Positions 15,964-26,085 of a stretch of 47,594 nucleotides of DNA are shown here, in pieces. Position 1 is the first letter of the stretch. Each line of letters starts with the position of its first letter. Made by a program: the position numbers and the translations under genes. The stretch spans positions 1 through 47,594 of the forward strand of contig JBFMCS010000003.1 in NCBI GenBank assembly GCA_040754315.1. Direction: 5' to 3'. Source of the DNA: Bacillota bacterium (GTDB lineage: Bacteria; Bacillota; Sulfobacillia; DUSP01; JBFMCS01). The notes under the pieces are model-generated. The model saw nothing but the letters and a program-made list of their open reading frames with translations. It searched no databases and was not told the DNA's origin.

Positions 15964-17760
15964 TTACAATGGAGAAGAGATGCCTAGTTCCACCATTTTC
16001 CTGTAGAGGGTGGCCCTGCTGATGCCCAGGGTCCTGGCCACCTTCTCCTTCCCCTCCCGGCCCTGGCCGAACCTGGCCAGGAGTTCCTCCAGGATCTCTC
16101 TCTCGTGCCTTTGCAGCCTGCTCTTGAGGGAGCCCGAGTCCTCTTTCCCCCGGAGCGTGGCCTTGCGTATCCGCTGGGGCACCCTCTCCAGGGTCACCAC
16201 GGAGCCCGTCTCCATGTTGACAGCGTACTCCACCGCATTCTCCAGCTCCCGGACGTTGCCCGGCCAGTCATACGCGGTGAAGGCAGCCATGACCTGTGGG
16301 TGAAACCCGGTGATCCGCTTTCCCAGGAGCGTGGTGTGCCGGGAAAGGCAGTGGTTCAGGAGAACCGGTATGTCCTCGGGGCGCTCCCTGAGAGGCGGCA
16401 CTGCCAGGGGTATCACGTTGAGGCGGAAGTAGAGGTCCGAGCGGAACTCCCCCTCCCCTATCATGGCGTCCAGGTCCCGGTTGGTGGCGGCTATCACCCG
16501 CACATCCACGGGGATGGCCCGGGTGCCGCCCACCCTGTCAACGGTCCTCAGATGGAGGACGTGAAGGAGCTTGGCCTGGAGGTGCAAGGGGAGGTCACCA
16601 ATCTCATCAAGGAAGATAGTGCCGCCGTCCGCCAGCTCGAACTTGCCGGGCTTCCCCTCCTTCCTGGCCCCGGTGAAGGCCCCTCCCTCGTAGCCGAAGA
16701 GCTCGGATTCCAGGAGGGATTCGGGTATCGCCCCGCAGTTCACGGTTATAAAGGGGCCCGCCGCCCTGGGGCTGGAGCAATGAATGGCCCTGGCTAAGAG
16801 CTCCTTGCCCGTGCCGCTCTCCCCGGTTACCAGGACAGTGGAGTTGCCCCGGCTGATCTGCCTTGCCTGGGCCTTCAGGCTCCTAATTGCCTCGCTCTCC
16901 CCCTGGATGTCATCGAAGGAGGATGTCTCAGACCGGGAGGATATGTTGTACACAAGTTTCCTGACCTCGGCGATGCCCCTGAATGACGCCACTGCCCCCA
17001 CTACCCGGCCACCCACCACGATGGGGTTTGAGGTGACCACCAGGTGCCGCCGGTTGGCCCCGGAATGGTGGATCTCCTCCCGCTCGGTGTAGCCCTGGCC
17101 GGTCCGGAGCACATCCAGGATTGGCGAGGCCGGCCAGAGATGGGCAATGTGCGTCCCTACCAGGTCCTTCCGGGGTCTCTCCACCAAAACCTCAGCCTTA
17201 GGATTGCAGTGGGTTATGATGCCCTCATGGTCGATGGCGATGACGCCCTCGTGGATGGTCTCGATGATGGTCCTGAGACGGTTGGAGAATATGGTGAGTT
17301 CCTCCATGACCATTGTCTCCCGGGCCTTGCTCGCCAGGAGGAAAGCCATCTTCTCCAGGAAGTCCAGGAGCCGCTGCTTCCTGCCCAGGAGGGCCCCCCG
17401 TTGCTCTGGGTCAAAGGCCACCAGGCCCACCACGCCAATCACACGCTCCCCCATCTTGATGGGACAGCAGATCTCCCCCACCTCATCGGTCTCCCCAACC
17501 AGTGAGGTGGGGTCATAGGTTGGGTCTGAGGCGGGATCCTCAACAACGCAGGGCTCACCGGTGCGGAGTACCCTAGCGTACATGAAGTCCGCTTCCCGCC
17601 GGCCCCCCTCTTCCTTGGTGCCGATCTCCCTCTGGTATTTCCCGGTCCCCGCCACTATCGTGAGCTCGTCATCAACTATCTCCGTCTCCACGCCCAGCGC
17701 GGCGGAGATGGCCTCGGCGACCTGCTGGACGCTGGGACCGATGGATTCGAGAATCCCCAC
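15964..17760 (-). CDS. Sigma-54-dependent enhancer-binding protein (GAF-PAS-AAA-HTH) of the putrescine/AOR operon
   Basis: 598 residues. The sensor region ([37 protein letters not shown]) is GAF-like and paralogous to that of the activator at 8873. A PAS domain follows ([20 protein letters not shown]). The AAA+ core has [26 protein letters not shown] and [13 protein letters not shown]. The helix-turn-helix is [21 protein letters not shown] 17760 is preferred because it aligns with the paralogue's start and has AGGGGGG upstream; ATG 17793, right after the fxsA stop, is the alternative. It is probably co-transcribed with fxsA and acts on the promoter at 15785-15799. Confidence 0.9.
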   Translation of the reverse strand: MGILESIGPSVQQVAEAISAALGVETEIVDDELTIVAGTGKYQREIGTKEEGGRREADFMYARVLRTGEPCVVEDPASDPTYDPTSLVGETDEVGEICCPIKMGERVIGVVGLVAFDPEQRGALLGRKQRLLDFLEKMAFLLASKARETMVMEELTIFSNRLRTIIETIHEGVIAIDHEGIITHCNPKAEVLVERPRKDLVGTHIAHLWPASPILDVLRTGQGYTEREEIHHSGANRRHLVVTSNPIVVGGRVVGAVASFRGIAEVRKLVYNISSRSETSSFDDIQGESEAIRSLKAQARQISRGNSTVLVTGESGTGKELLARAIHCSSPRAAGPFITVNCGAIPESLLESELFGYEGGAFTGARKEGKPGKFELADGGTIFLDEIGDLPLHLQAKLLHVLHLRTVDRVGGTRAIPVDVRVIAATNRDLDAMIGEGEFRSDLYFRLNVIPLAVPPLRERPEDIPVLLNHCLSRHTTLLGKRITGFHPQVMAAFTAYDWPGNVRELENAVEYAVNMETGSVVTLERVPQRIRKATLRGKEDSGSLKSRLQRHEREILEELLARFGQGREGKEKVARTLGISRATLYRKMVELGISSPL

Positions 17761-17794
17761 AGCTCGCCCCCCTGGCCCCTCTGGGGGCCCCATC

Positions 17795-18199
17795 TCACTC
17801 TCTCTTCCTCGGCCTTACTATCCACACTGTGGGACCTGTGACCCGGGAGAGCAGCCACCGCCCGGCATAACCCCTTATCCATGCGCGAGTGGGCTGAAGG
17901 AGCAGGAGGAGCCCCATGGTATCCGTGATGAAGCCAGGGGTCAAGAGCAAGAGACCGCCCACCAGCACGAGTGCGCCGTCCATTAGCCCCCGGGCAGGCA
18001 CACGGTGGTTCTCCAGGTCCTCGGAAATGCGGCGGAGCACCCCGAAACCCTCCGACCGGGCAAGGTAGGCACCCAGGACTGCAGTGAGGAGGATCAGGGC
18101 CACTGTGGAACTCGTACCGATGCGCCGGCCCACCTCTATCATGACGGCGACCTCCGCCAGCGGCACCAGGGTGAAAAGAAGCAGGATTCTCCAGAACAA
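17795..18199 (-). CDS. fxsA: FxsA family membrane protein
   Basis: 134 residues with the typical start [20 protein letters not shown] and the conserved [21 protein letters not shown] and [17 protein letters not shown] segments, giving about three to four membrane helices. FxsA homologues are widespread; the E. coli protein affects exclusion of phage T7 by the F plasmid, but its molecular role is unknown. It lies 15 bases after pyruvate kinase and directly before the sigma-54 activator. Confidence 0.88.
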   Translation of the reverse strand: MFWRILLLFTLVPLAEVAVMIEVGRRIGTSSTVALILLTAVLGAYLARSEGFGVLRRISEDLENHRVPARGLMDGALVLVGGLLLLTPGFITDTMGLLLLLQPTRAWIRGYAGRWLLSRVTGPTVWIVRPRKRE

Positions 18200-18214
18200 G
18201 GCAGGGCCTCCCTC

Positions 18215-19966
18215 TCAGAGTACGGTGGCCTTCCCCCGGTAGACTAGTCCCGCCGAGGCATCCACCGTCACCTCCATCCCGTCATGGAGGAGGCTCATGG
18301 CCCCCCTGGCCCCCACCACTACGGGGATGCCCAGGCTGAGGCCTACTATGGCGGCATGGGAGGTAAGCCCGGCTTCCTCCGTGATGATGGCTGAGGCCTT
18401 CTCCATGTAGGGGGTGTACTCCCGGTCAGTGCCAGTGGCCACCAGCACCTCCCCCGGCACCAGGGCGCAGGCATCCTCAACCCGCTTCGCCAGGCGGGCC
18501 ATGCCCGAGGCTGAGGACAACCCTATCCCTGTGCCCCTTAGAAGCACATCCCCGACGGTGTGAACCTTTATCATATTCGTGGTCCCCGGCACCCCCACGG
18601 GGATACCCGCGCTCAAGACCACAAGGTCTCCCTGGTTTATGGTTTTCGCCTTGAGGGCGGCCCCTATTGCGTCTTGTATCATCTGGTCCGTGCCCGCCAC
18701 CCGGCCTACCTGGAGGGGCTTGACACCCCAGACCAGCAGGAGTTTCCTCAGTACTGTCTCGTCAGGGGTGGCTCCCACCACCGGGGCGACGGGACGGTAC
18801 TTCGCAACCATGCGGGCAGTATGCCCTGAGGTCGTGGCAGTTATGATGGCCTTGGCCCCCAGGTCCGCCGCCATGGCACAGGTGGCGTAGCTGATGGCCT
18901 CGGTGACCGAGGCGAGCCTCGTCTCCCGCCTTAGGTAGTGAAGGATGTCCTCGTGCCTCAAGGCAGACTCGGCCCTGGCAGCAATGCGGGCCATCATGGC
19001 GCAGGCCTCCACAGGGTGCTCCCCTACGGCGGTCTCCGCGGAGAGCATCACCGCGTCGGTTCCATCCAGGATGGCGTTGGCCACATCGCTGGCCTCCGCC
19101 CGGGTGGGGCGGGTCTTGGCCACCATGGACTCCAGCATCTGGGTGGCTGTTATGACTGGCTTTCCCCTGGCATTACACCGGGCGATGATCTCCTTCTGTG
19201 CCAGGGGCACCTCTTCAGGCTCTAGCTCCACCCCCAGGTCGCCCCGGGCCACCATCAGGCCGTCAGCCACCTTCAGGATGTTGTCCAGGTCCTCCAGGGC
19301 CTGGCGGGTCTCGATCTTGGCTATGACATCGGCGGTGCCCCCGGACTGCTCCAGGACACGCTTGACCGAGATCACGTCGCCCGAATTCCTGACGAAGGAG
19401 GCCGCAAAGAAGTCCGCGCCCTCCTGGGCCGCGAACTGGATGTCACTGGCATCTTGGCTTGATATGTAGGGTACCGGCAGGGACACCCCTGGCATGCTGA
19501 CCTTCTTACCAGCGGAAACCCAGCCTCCCCCTATGACACGGCAATGCACCTCATCCCCCTGGATCCCCTCGGCCAGGAGCACGACATTGCCGTCATCCAC
19601 AAGGATCCGCTGGCCCGGACCTATCTCCCGGGCGAGTCCCGGGGAGTTCACGTAGGCTATGCCGCTGTCCCCCAAACCCTCCCTGAAGGCCAGCACGAAG
19701 AGGGCGCCCTCCTCCAGGCACACAGGGCCACTGGCGAACCGGCCAAGGCGAACCTCTGGGCCTTGACCGTCCAGGAGAACTGCAACCTGGCCACCGGAAG
19801 TCCTGGCTGCCTCCCTGAGGCCGTCCAAGAGTGACCGGTGCTCAGGGCGGGACCCGTGGGAGAGATTGATCCTGGCCACGTCCATACCGGATTCTATGAG
19901 CCTGAGAATCGTGTCCCTGTCCCGGGTGGACGGGCCCAGGGTGCAGACGATCTTTGTGCGACGCAT
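18215..19966 (-). CDS. pyk: Pyruvate kinase with extra C-terminal PEP-mobile domain
   Basis: 583 residues: the standard pyruvate kinase (RRTKIVCTLGPSTRD, ARINLSHGS, the Mg-site segment VIAKIETRQALEDLD, MVARGDLGVE, ITATQMLESM) followed after residue about 475 by the PEP-utiliser-like domain (VATGTDREYTPYMEKA, EEAGLTSHAAIVG). Such longer enzymes are common in Bacilli and Clostridia. It makes pyruvate and ATP from PEP and ADP at the end of glycolysis. Start ATG 19966 follows AAGGAG. It lies downstream of dnaE and the small DUF2007-like gene. Confidence 0.95.
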   Translation of the reverse strand: MRRTKIVCTLGPSTRDRDTILRLIESGMDVARINLSHGSRPEHRSLLDGLREAARTSGGQVAVLLDGQGPEVRLGRFASGPVCLEEGALFVLAFREGLGDSGIAYVNSPGLAREIGPGQRILVDDGNVVLLAEGIQGDEVHCRVIGGGWVSAGKKVSMPGVSLPVPYISSQDASDIQFAAQEGADFFAASFVRNSGDVISVKRVLEQSGGTADVIAKIETRQALEDLDNILKVADGLMVARGDLGVELEPEEVPLAQKEIIARCNARGKPVITATQMLESMVAKTRPTRAEASDVANAILDGTDAVMLSAETAVGEHPVEACAMMARIAARAESALRHEDILHYLRRETRLASVTEAISYATCAMAADLGAKAIITATTSGHTARMVAKYRPVAPVVGATPDETVLRKLLLVWGVKPLQVGRVAGTDQMIQDAIGAALKAKTINQGDLVVLSAGIPVGVPGTTNMIKVHTVGDVLLRGTGIGLSSASGMARLAKRVEDACALVPGEVLVATGTDREYTPYMEKASAIITEEAGLTSHAAIVGLSLGIPVVVGARGAMSLLHDGMEVTVDASAGLVYRGKATVL

Positions 19967-20000
19967 ATAGAAGTCTCCTTGTGCCTTCCCTGCGAGGCCC

Positions 20001-20204
20001 CTATACCTCCCTCAGGATGCCCAGCACGAGTTCGTGTGCTTCCTCAGCCTCACCCTTCGGTACCAGTATCTCCACATTACAGGAGACACCGAAATGGGGG
20101 ATGCCGGCAGGCCTCAGCATCACCAGGAGTCCTTCCCTCGCCAGCACATCCCTGAGCATTTCGGCGATGGAGTTGTTCGGCGCTATGTAAACCACAGTCC
20201 ACAT
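20001..20204 (-). CDS. Small DUF2007-like protein between dnaE and pyk
   Basis: 67 residues: MWTVVYIAPNNSIAEMLRD, then GLLVMLRPAGIPHFG and VEILVPKGEAEEAHELV. The pattern of a substrate-like loop and a C-terminal 'A.E.L' helix matches the DUF2007 family (putative signal-transducing proteins, function unknown). Start ATG 20204 has TAGGGAGGG upstream, overlapping the dnaE stop. Conservation of this small gene between dnaE and pyk in related Clostridia is from memory, not checked here. Confidence 0.75.
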   Translation of the reverse strand: MWTVVYIAPNNSIAEMLRDVLAREGLLVMLRPAGIPHFGVSCNVEILVPKGEAEEAHELVLGILREV

Positions 20205-20216
20205 GCGCTTCCCTCC

Positions 20217-23200
20217 CTAGTCTCGCTCGGGAGTACTCTTTCGCCCCTTCGCCGCCATACTCCTCTTCAGGCCCGGGGGCGGTGATCCTGAGAGCGCTAT
20301 GGAACCCCGCCCCAAGAGCGACTCGACATCGGATACAAGCTGGGCCCCCGGGGCCACCCAGTACTCTTGGGGAACGCGAACCGCTCGCTGGTCTCCCTCC
20401 ACCCTCATGTACACCGGGCAGGCCCCGGGGTGTGCCGCCAGGACCTCCTTGAGCTGGCCCAGCCGCCTTGCCAGGGACTCCCTGGACCCGCCCTTCAGTT
20501 TTATGAAAACATCGCCTATCTCCCCGTTTTCCCCGTTCTCCGGCTCGCCTGCAGGCTCCTCCCCCAGGACCCACACCTCGTCCGCCAGGACCTTCACATC
20601 CTCCTCCTGGACATCCAGCCTGCCCTTGACGGCCACCGCCGCCTCGCCCTCCAGGCACTCCCGGCAGCGCGCGTACACCTTGGGGAACACCACAACCTCG
20701 ATGGAACCCACCAAGTCTTCCAGGCTCACGAAGGCCATGGGTTCCCCGTTCTTGGATGTGATCCTCTTACACTGGGTCACGATGCCCGCTAGGCTGACCT
20801 CACTATTGTCGGGTAGGTCCGGGAGCTCCGCCGTTGTCGCGGTGGCGATCCTCTCCACATCCTCCTGGCGGTCCAGGAGGGGGTGGCCGCTGACGTAGAG
20901 ACCCAGGATCTCCTTCTCCATGCGCAGGAGCTCCGCCCGGGGGAGTTCCTCCAGGTCAGGAAGTTCACCGGCGGGCTTCCCGAAGGACCCGGCATCCAGG
21001 TCGAAGAAACTGAGTTGCCCCGAAGAGCGCTGCCTCTGCAGGTCCTGCCCAAGTTCCAGGGCCCTGTCCATGCCAGCCAGGATCTGGGATCGCCTCCCCA
21101 TGCCACCCAGGGCTCCGGCCCTGGCCAGGCTCTCCAGGACTCTCTTGTTGACAGACCTCAAGTCCACTCGCTCGCACAGGTCTGTGAGGGAGAGGAAGGG
21201 GCCATCCTTGCGGGCCTCCAGCACGCACTGGATGGCTCCTTTCCCTACGTTCTTCACCGCGGCCAGCCCGAACCTGATGGCCTTCGTGCCCTGGTGGTTC
21301 ACAACGGTGAACACCTCGTCGCTCTCATTGATGTCAGGGGGCAGCACCTGGATACCCATGCGGCGGCACTCGGCCACGTAGAGGGCCACCTTGTCGCTGG
21401 ATCCCCCCACGCTGGTGAGGAGCGCGGCCATGAAGTGGACCGGGTGGTTGGCCTTGAGGTAGGCAGTCCTGTAAGCTACCAGGGCGTAGGCAGCTGCGTG
21501 GGAGCGGTTGAAACCGTAATTGGCAAACTTCATGATGAGCTCGTATATCTCGCCCCCGGACTTCTCGTTTACCCCGTTCCGCAGGCAGCCATCCACAAAG
21601 GCCTCCTTCTGCTGGTCCAGCATCTCCTTCTTCTTCTTGGACACCGCCCGCCTCAGGAGGTCCGCTTGGCTCAGGGTGAAACCAGCCATGGCGGCAGCCA
21701 CCTGCATGATCTGCTCCTGGTAGATCATGATGCCATGGGTGTCCCTAAGGATGGGCTCGAGCCTGGGGTGAAGGTAGCTGGGGGTCTTCCGCTTGTTCTC
21801 AACGTACTGGGGTATGTGCTCCATGGGACCGGGCCTGCAGAGGGCAACCGCGGCTACCAGGTCCTCGAAACACTCCGGCCTCATTTCCCTGAGAAGGTCC
21901 CTGACCCACCGGGACTCCAGCTGGAACACACCCAGGGCCTCTCCCCGCTGGAGCATGGCGTAGGTCTTCTCGTCATCCAGGGGAAGGGAGTCAATATCAA
22001 GGACCTGCCTGGTCTCCCCGGACACGCCCCGGGCAGCGCCATCGATGACAGTGAGGGTCCTCAGGCCCAGGAAGTCCATCTTCAGGAGGCCCATGCGTTC
22101 CAGGACCTCCATGGGAAACTGGGTGACTATTGCCCCCTCGGGCATCCTCTGCAGGGGAACGTGCTCTGAAAGAGGGTCCGGTGAGATCACGACCCCTGCG
22201 GCGTGGACCGATGTGTGCCTGGGAAGGCCCTCCAGGGCCCTGGCGAGGTCCACCAGCTCCCTTACCTTCTCATCTGACAGGTAGAGGGAACGGAGCTCCT
22301 GCACCTGGTCCATGGCCTTGTCCAGGGTCATTCCCACCTGGTAGGGTACCATCTTCGCCACCCTGTCCACATCGGCGTAGGTCATGCCCAGTGCCCTGCC
22401 CACATCCCTTATGGCGGCCCTGGCCGCCATGGTGCCGAAGGTGATGATCTGCGCCACGCAATCCTCACCGTAGCGCCTGACAACGTAGTCAATGACCTCG
22501 CCCCTGCGCTCGAAGCAGAAGTCAATGTCCATGTCAGGCATGGTGATGCGGTCGGGATTCAGGAACCGCTCGAAGAGCAACCCGTAGCGCAGGGGGTCAA
22601 TGTCCGTGATCCCCAGGAGGTAGGCAACCAGGCTTCCGGCGGCGGATCCCCGTCCCGGCCCAACCGGAATACCCCTCTTCCTGGCGTACTCGATGAAGTC
22701 CCACACAATAAGGAAGTAGCCGGCATAGCCCATGCGGTTGATGATGCCCAGCTCGTACTGTAGCCTCTGAGTGACCTCGTCACCCCCTGAGGGGTAGCGC
22801 AGGGTAAGTCGCTCCTGGCACAGGTGCCTGAGGTAGGATGCCGCGTCATGGCCCTGGGGTATGTCGTAACGGGGAAGGAGGATCTTGCCGAACTCCATGG
22901 CCAGCTGGCAGCGTTCGGCCACGGCCATGGTGTTGGCCAGGGCATGAGGGTAGTCGCCGAAGAGCTCCTCCATCTCCTGGGCGGACTTCATGTAGAACTC
23001 GCTTGTGGCAAAGCGCAGCCGTCCAGGGTCAGTGATGGCCTTGTTGGTCTGGATGCAAAGGAGCACATCCTGAGCCTTGGCGTCCTCCCTCCGCACGTAG
23101 TGCACGTCGTTGGTGACCACCAGGGGGATCCCCAGGTCCTGGCCCAGGGTGATGAGCCCCTCGTTGACCCTCTTTTGCGCGGCCATGCCGTTGTCCTGGA

Positions 23201-23720
23201 GTTCCAGGTAGAGGTTGTCCCGCCCGAAGACCTCCCGGAGCTCCTGAGCGGCCCTCTTGGCGGCATCGTACCCGGAGGTGAGCCTGCGGGGCACCTCCCC
23301 GGCCAGGCAGGCAGTGAGGGCTATGAGGCCCCTGGAGTGCTTGGCCAGGAGCTCCCGGTCCACCCTTGGCTTGTAGTAGAAGCCCTCCAGGGAGCCCAGG
23401 GACACAAGCTTCATGAGGTTAAGGTAGCCCTCCTGGTCACTGGCCAGGAGCACCAAGTGGTAGGGGTCGTCATCAAGCCTGGGCTCCCGGTCCTTCCGGC
23501 CCCTTGGGGCAACGTAGACCTCGCAGCCAATAACGGGCTTTATGCCGTGCTGGCGGCAGAGCCTGTAGAAGTCCACGCAGCCGTACATGTTCCCGTGGTC
23601 CGTTATGGCCAGGGCGGGCATGTCCAGGTCAACCGCCCGCTTGACCAGGGCCTCCAGGCGCCCTGCCCCGTCAAGAAGGCTGTACTCGGTATGCACGTGC
23701 AGGTGCACGAAGGATCCCAA
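20217..23720 (-). CDS. dnaE: DNA polymerase III alpha subunit
   Basis: 1167 residues, the length of bacterial DnaE. The PHP domain opens the protein (HLHVHTEYSLLDGA, ALAITDHGNMYG). The polymerase active site has PDMDIDFCFERR with the paired aspartates near residue 400. The palm/fingers region includes GPGRGSAAGSLVAYLLGI and RSHAAAYALVAYRTAYLK. A helix-hairpin region and an OB fold follow (VSLAGIVTQCKRITSKNGEP). The start is TTG 23720, with AGGAGG nine bases upstream. Downstream genes follow closely, so dnaE probably heads the dnaE-DUF2007-pyk-fxsA series. Confidence 0.96.
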   Translation of the reverse strand: MGSFVHLHVHTEYSLLDGAGRLEALVKRAVDLDMPALAITDHGNMYGCVDFYRLCRQHGIKPVIGCEVYVAPRGRKDREPRLDDDPYHLVLLASDQEGYLNLMKLVSLGSLEGFYYKPRVDRELLAKHSRGLIALTACLAGEVPRRLTSGYDAAKRAAQELREVFGRDNLYLELQDNGMAAQKRVNEGLITLGQDLGIPLVVTNDVHYVRREDAKAQDVLLCIQTNKAITDPGRLRFATSEFYMKSAQEMEELFGDYPHALANTMAVAERCQLAMEFGKILLPRYDIPQGHDAASYLRHLCQERLTLRYPSGGDEVTQRLQYELGIINRMGYAGYFLIVWDFIEYARKRGIPVGPGRGSAAGSLVAYLLGITDIDPLRYGLLFERFLNPDRITMPDMDIDFCFERRGEVIDYVVRRYGEDCVAQIITFGTMAARAAIRDVGRALGMTYADVDRVAKMVPYQVGMTLDKAMDQVQELRSLYLSDEKVRELVDLARALEGLPRHTSVHAAGVVISPDPLSEHVPLQRMPEGAIVTQFPMEVLERMGLLKMDFLGLRTLTVIDGAARGVSGETRQVLDIDSLPLDDEKTYAMLQRGEALGVFQLESRWVRDLLREMRPECFEDLVAAVALCRPGPMEHIPQYVENKRKTPSYLHPRLEPILRDTHGIMIYQEQIMQVAAAMAGFTLSQADLLRRAVSKKKKEMLDQQKEAFVDGCLRNGVNEKSGGEIYELIMKFANYGFNRSHAAAYALVAYRTAYLKANHPVHFMAALLTSVGGSSDKVALYVAECRRMGIQVLPPDINESDEVFTVVNHQGTKAIRFGLAAVKNVGKGAIQCVLEARKDGPFLSLTDLCERVDLRSVNKRVLESLARAGALGGMGRRSQILAGMDRALELGQDLQRQRSSGQLSFFDLDAGSFGKPAGELPDLEELPRAELLRMEKEILGLYVSGHPLLDRQEDVERIATATTAELPDLPDNSEVSLAGIVTQCKRITSKNGEPMAFVSLEDLVGSIEVVVFPKVYARCRECLEGEAAVAVKGRLDVQEEDVKVLADEVWVLGEEPAGEPENGENGEIGDVFIKLKGGSRESLARRLGQLKEVLAAHPGACPVYMRVEGDQRAVRVPQEYWVAPGAQLVSDVESLLGRGSIALSGSPPPGLKRSMAAKGRKSTPERD

Positions 23721-23813
23721 CCTGTTTCGCCTCCTGACAAAACCATAGCGTGGATTCCAGAAATATGGTATTATCTAGATTGCCGGGGCACATCCATAAG
23801 GAGGTTTAGCGCC

Positions 23814-23975
23814 ATGCCATGGAAGAAGTGCCCTTTTTGCGACGGGCTTTCCTACTCGGCGGCCACCGTCTACCAAACCTGGCTGTGCCCGTATTGTGAA
23901 AAGGACATCGCATCGGCCAAAGACTGCCAGCCTGACCGGGAAGAGGTAGAAGCAGCCAAGGCAAACCCCCGCTAG
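23814..23975 (+). CDS. 53-residue zinc-ribbon protein
   Basis: ATG 23814 follows AAGGAGGT. The product has two CPxC knuckles (KKCPFCDGLSY and WLCPYCEKDI), enough for one zinc site, and an acidic/alanine-rich tail. It is divergent from dnaE and has its own strong terminator at 24001. Function is unknown; such small ribbons are often RNA- or protein-binding. Confidence 0.75.
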   Translation: MPWKKCPFCDGLSYSAATVYQTWLCPYCEKDIASAKDCQPDREEVEAAKANPR

Positions 23976-24000
23976 GCCTATCACCAGTGCTAACGCGCGG

Positions 24001-24021
24001 GCTCCCTCAGGGAGCTTTTTT
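24001..24021 (+). terminator. Rho-independent terminator after the zinc-ribbon gene
   Basis: GCTCCCTCAGGGAGC followed by six T residues. It overlaps the last codons of the convergent glycosylase gene. Confidence 0.88.
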
Positions 24022-24714
24022 CTTTCCGTACTCGCAGCGGGGTCTTAGGGCGCAATCCCCGCAGCGAGGGTTCCTGGACCCGCAGGTCCTCCTCCCGTGG
24101 CGTATCAGGTTGATATGGAGGTCGTACTCCATGCCCCTGGGTATGATCCCTTCCACCGCCGCCTGTAGCCCGCCCGGGGTCTTAGAGCCCTTGGCCATCC
24201 CCAGCCGCCGCATAACCCGGAACACGTGAGTGTCCACTGGGAACGAGGGGCGGCCTAACCCGAACAGGAGAACGCAGGCGGCGGTCTTGGCCCCAACACC
24301 CTTGAAGGAGGTCAGGTACCCGAAGACCTCCCGGGTATCCCAGTCCTTTAGGAAGTCCAGGCTCAGCCAGCCCCTGTCCTTGAAGATGGCCTGGAGCATT
24401 TCCTTTATGCGCCCGGCCTTCTGCCCGGAAAGCCCCCCTTCTCTAATGGCCTCCTCCACCTGGGACACAGGGGCCTTCATTACCTCCTCCCAGCCGGAAA
24501 ACCTCTCCTTGAGGGCCCGGTAGGTGCGGGCGCTGTTCCTGTCCGAGGTGGCCTGGGATAGAACGGTGGCCAGGAGGATGTCCAGGGGATCCCCTTCAAC
24601 CTCGTCCAGGACTGCCCTGTCCTGGTCCAGTGTTCTGCTTTCGGCCTCGGCGCTCCCGTACATGCCCTCGAGGGCGCTGGCGAGAAGGTCCAGGTTTGAC
24701 TGGTTAAGGCGCAA
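24007..24714 (-). CDS. Endonuclease III-type DNA glycosylase/AP lyase
   Basis: 235-residue HhH-GPD protein for base-excision repair of oxidised pyrimidines. The helix-hairpin-helix is FKGVGAKTAACVL with the catalytic lysine, followed by the catalytic aspartate in FPVDTHVFRVMRRLG. A [4Fe-4S] site closes the protein (C-x6-C-x2-C-x5-C in CGSRNPRCGDCALRPRC). Both catalytic residues are present, so it is probably bifunctional like Nth. Start TTG 24714 has GAGGAG upstream within the murD stop region. It is the last gene of an aspartate-aminotransferase/murD/nth series. Confidence 0.85.
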   Translation of the reverse strand: MRLNQSNLDLLASALEGMYGSAEAESRTLDQDRAVLDEVEGDPLDILLATVLSQATSDRNSARTYRALKERFSGWEEVMKAPVSQVEEAIREGGLSGQKAGRIKEMLQAIFKDRGWLSLDFLKDWDTREVFGYLTSFKGVGAKTAACVLLFGLGRPSFPVDTHVFRVMRRLGMAKGSKTPGGLQAAVEGIIPRGMEYDLHINLIRHGRRTCGSRNPRCGDCALRPRCEYGKKKAP

Positions 24715-24718
24715 CCTA

Positions 24719-26083
24719 TCACTCCTCTATCTCCATGACCAGGGCCTTGAAGAACCGGCCCCGCTCCTCGAAGTCCCTGAACATGTCGTAGCTGGCGCAG
24801 GCCGGGGACAGGATCACGCTCTCGCCCGGCCGAGCCACCCTCCTGGCCACTTCCACCGCGTCGGAGAGGTCCCGGCACCTTATGACCTCGGGACCATCCT
24901 CACGGCCCTGGGCGGCCTGGCCCACCGCCTGCTCTATCTTGCAGGCGGCCTTCCCCAGGGTTATAAGCACCCTCACGCGCCCCATCATTGCCAGGGCTAG
25001 GTTGTCAAAGGGCATGCCCTTGTCATACCCCCCCGCGATGAGCACCAGGGGCGGCTCCAGGGTGCCCAGGGCGGCAAGACACCGGTCCGGCGCCGTGGCT
25101 ATGGAGTCATTGTAGTACTTGACACCGCCAGCATCCCTCACCAGCTCGATCCTGTGTTCCACGCCGGGAAACTCGCGGAACACCCCGCCAGCTGCCTCCG
25201 GGGGCGCCCCTGCCAGCCCGGATACGGCAAGGGCCGCCAGGGCGTTCTCCAGGTTGTGCCAGCCCTTGATCATCAGTTCCCCAGCCCCGCATACCACCTG
25301 GGGCTCCTTGAGATTCAGGTAGATGAGGCCGTCCTGGACGTAGGCCCCCATCTCCACAGGGGAGCGGGCGCTGAACAGCACTGCCTGGCCCGGGGCTTCC
25401 CTTGCCATGGACATGGTGATTTCCCGGTCGGCGTTGAACACCGCATGGTCCTGGGGTTTCTGGTAGCGGAAGATGTTGCGCTTGGCGTCGTAGTAGCGCT
25501 CCAGGCTGCCATGGATGTTAAGGTGGTCAGGGCTGAGGTTAAGCAACGCGGATACCTGGGGGCTCCTGTCTACCAGCTCCAGCTGGAAACTAGAGAGTTC
25601 CATTACAGCAAAGGCCTCAGGGGACAGCGTCTCTGCCTGCTCGATGAGGGGCCTTCCTATGTTCCCTCCCACCAGGACCTCGGCCCCCCAGCGCTTGAGG
25701 ATCTCGGCAGTCAGGGTGGTGGTGGTAGTCTTGCCGGCGCTTCCCGTGATACCTATGACCGTTGCCCGGCAGAGGCTGAGGAAGAGCTGGGTCTCAGAGG
25801 AGATCCATACCCCCCGGCTCCTGGCCTCCTCTATCTCGGGCAGGTCCTTAGGCATCCCAGGGGTCAGGAAGATGGTCTCGTGACCCTCCAGCCCATCCAG
25901 GTAGCCAGGGCCAAGGTGGTAGGAGACCCCGGACCCCAGGGCCCGGATGGAACCCTCAAGTTCCGAGGTTTCCTTCTTGTCCAGGACCGTGAGAACGGCC
26001 CCTTTCCCTAGGAGGAACCTGGAGAGGGCCATGTTGGAGACCCCCAGTCCCACCACGGCAACGCGGCGTCCCTGCCACTTCAT
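24719..26083 (-). CDS. murD: UDP-N-acetylmuramoylalanine--D-glutamate ligase
   Basis: 454 residues. It adds D-glutamate to UDP-MurNAc-L-Ala in the cytoplasm. An N-terminal Rossmann-like domain (VAVVGLGVSNMALS) precedes the Mur ligase ATP loop GITGSAGKTTTT near residue 115. LNLSPDHLNIHGS, the KRNIF carbamylated-lysine region and FPGVEHRIELV follow, with YNDSIATAPD in the C-terminal domain. Start ATG 26083. It lies 2 bases from the aminotransferase stop, away from any dcw cell-division cluster, so it may be the main copy displaced or a second copy. Confidence 0.93.
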   Translation of the reverse strand: MKWQGRRVAVVGLGVSNMALSRFLLGKGAVLTVLDKKETSELEGSIRALGSGVSYHLGPGYLDGLEGHETIFLTPGMPKDLPEIEEARSRGVWISSETQLFLSLCRATVIGITGSAGKTTTTTLTAEILKRWGAEVLVGGNIGRPLIEQAETLSPEAFAVMELSSFQLELVDRSPQVSALLNLSPDHLNIHGSLERYYDAKRNIFRYQKPQDHAVFNADREITMSMAREAPGQAVLFSARSPVEMGAYVQDGLIYLNLKEPQVVCGAGELMIKGWHNLENALAALAVSGLAGAPPEAAGGVFREFPGVEHRIELVRDAGGVKYYNDSIATAPDRCLAALGTLEPPLVLIAGGYDKGMPFDNLALAMMGRVRVLITLGKAACKIEQAVGQAAQGREDGPEVIRCRDLSDAVEVARRVARPGESVILSPACASYDMFRDFEERGRFFKALVMEIEE

Positions 26084-26085
26084 GG

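Noticed and set aside
20883-22169. 428-codon plus-strand frame opposite dnaE
   Set aside because: Shadow frame; dnaE motifs on the minus strand are unmistakable.
22824-23813. Long N-terminal extension of the zinc-ribbon ORF
   Set aside because: The extension is a shadow of dnaE; the real start is ATG 23814 with AAGGAGGT.
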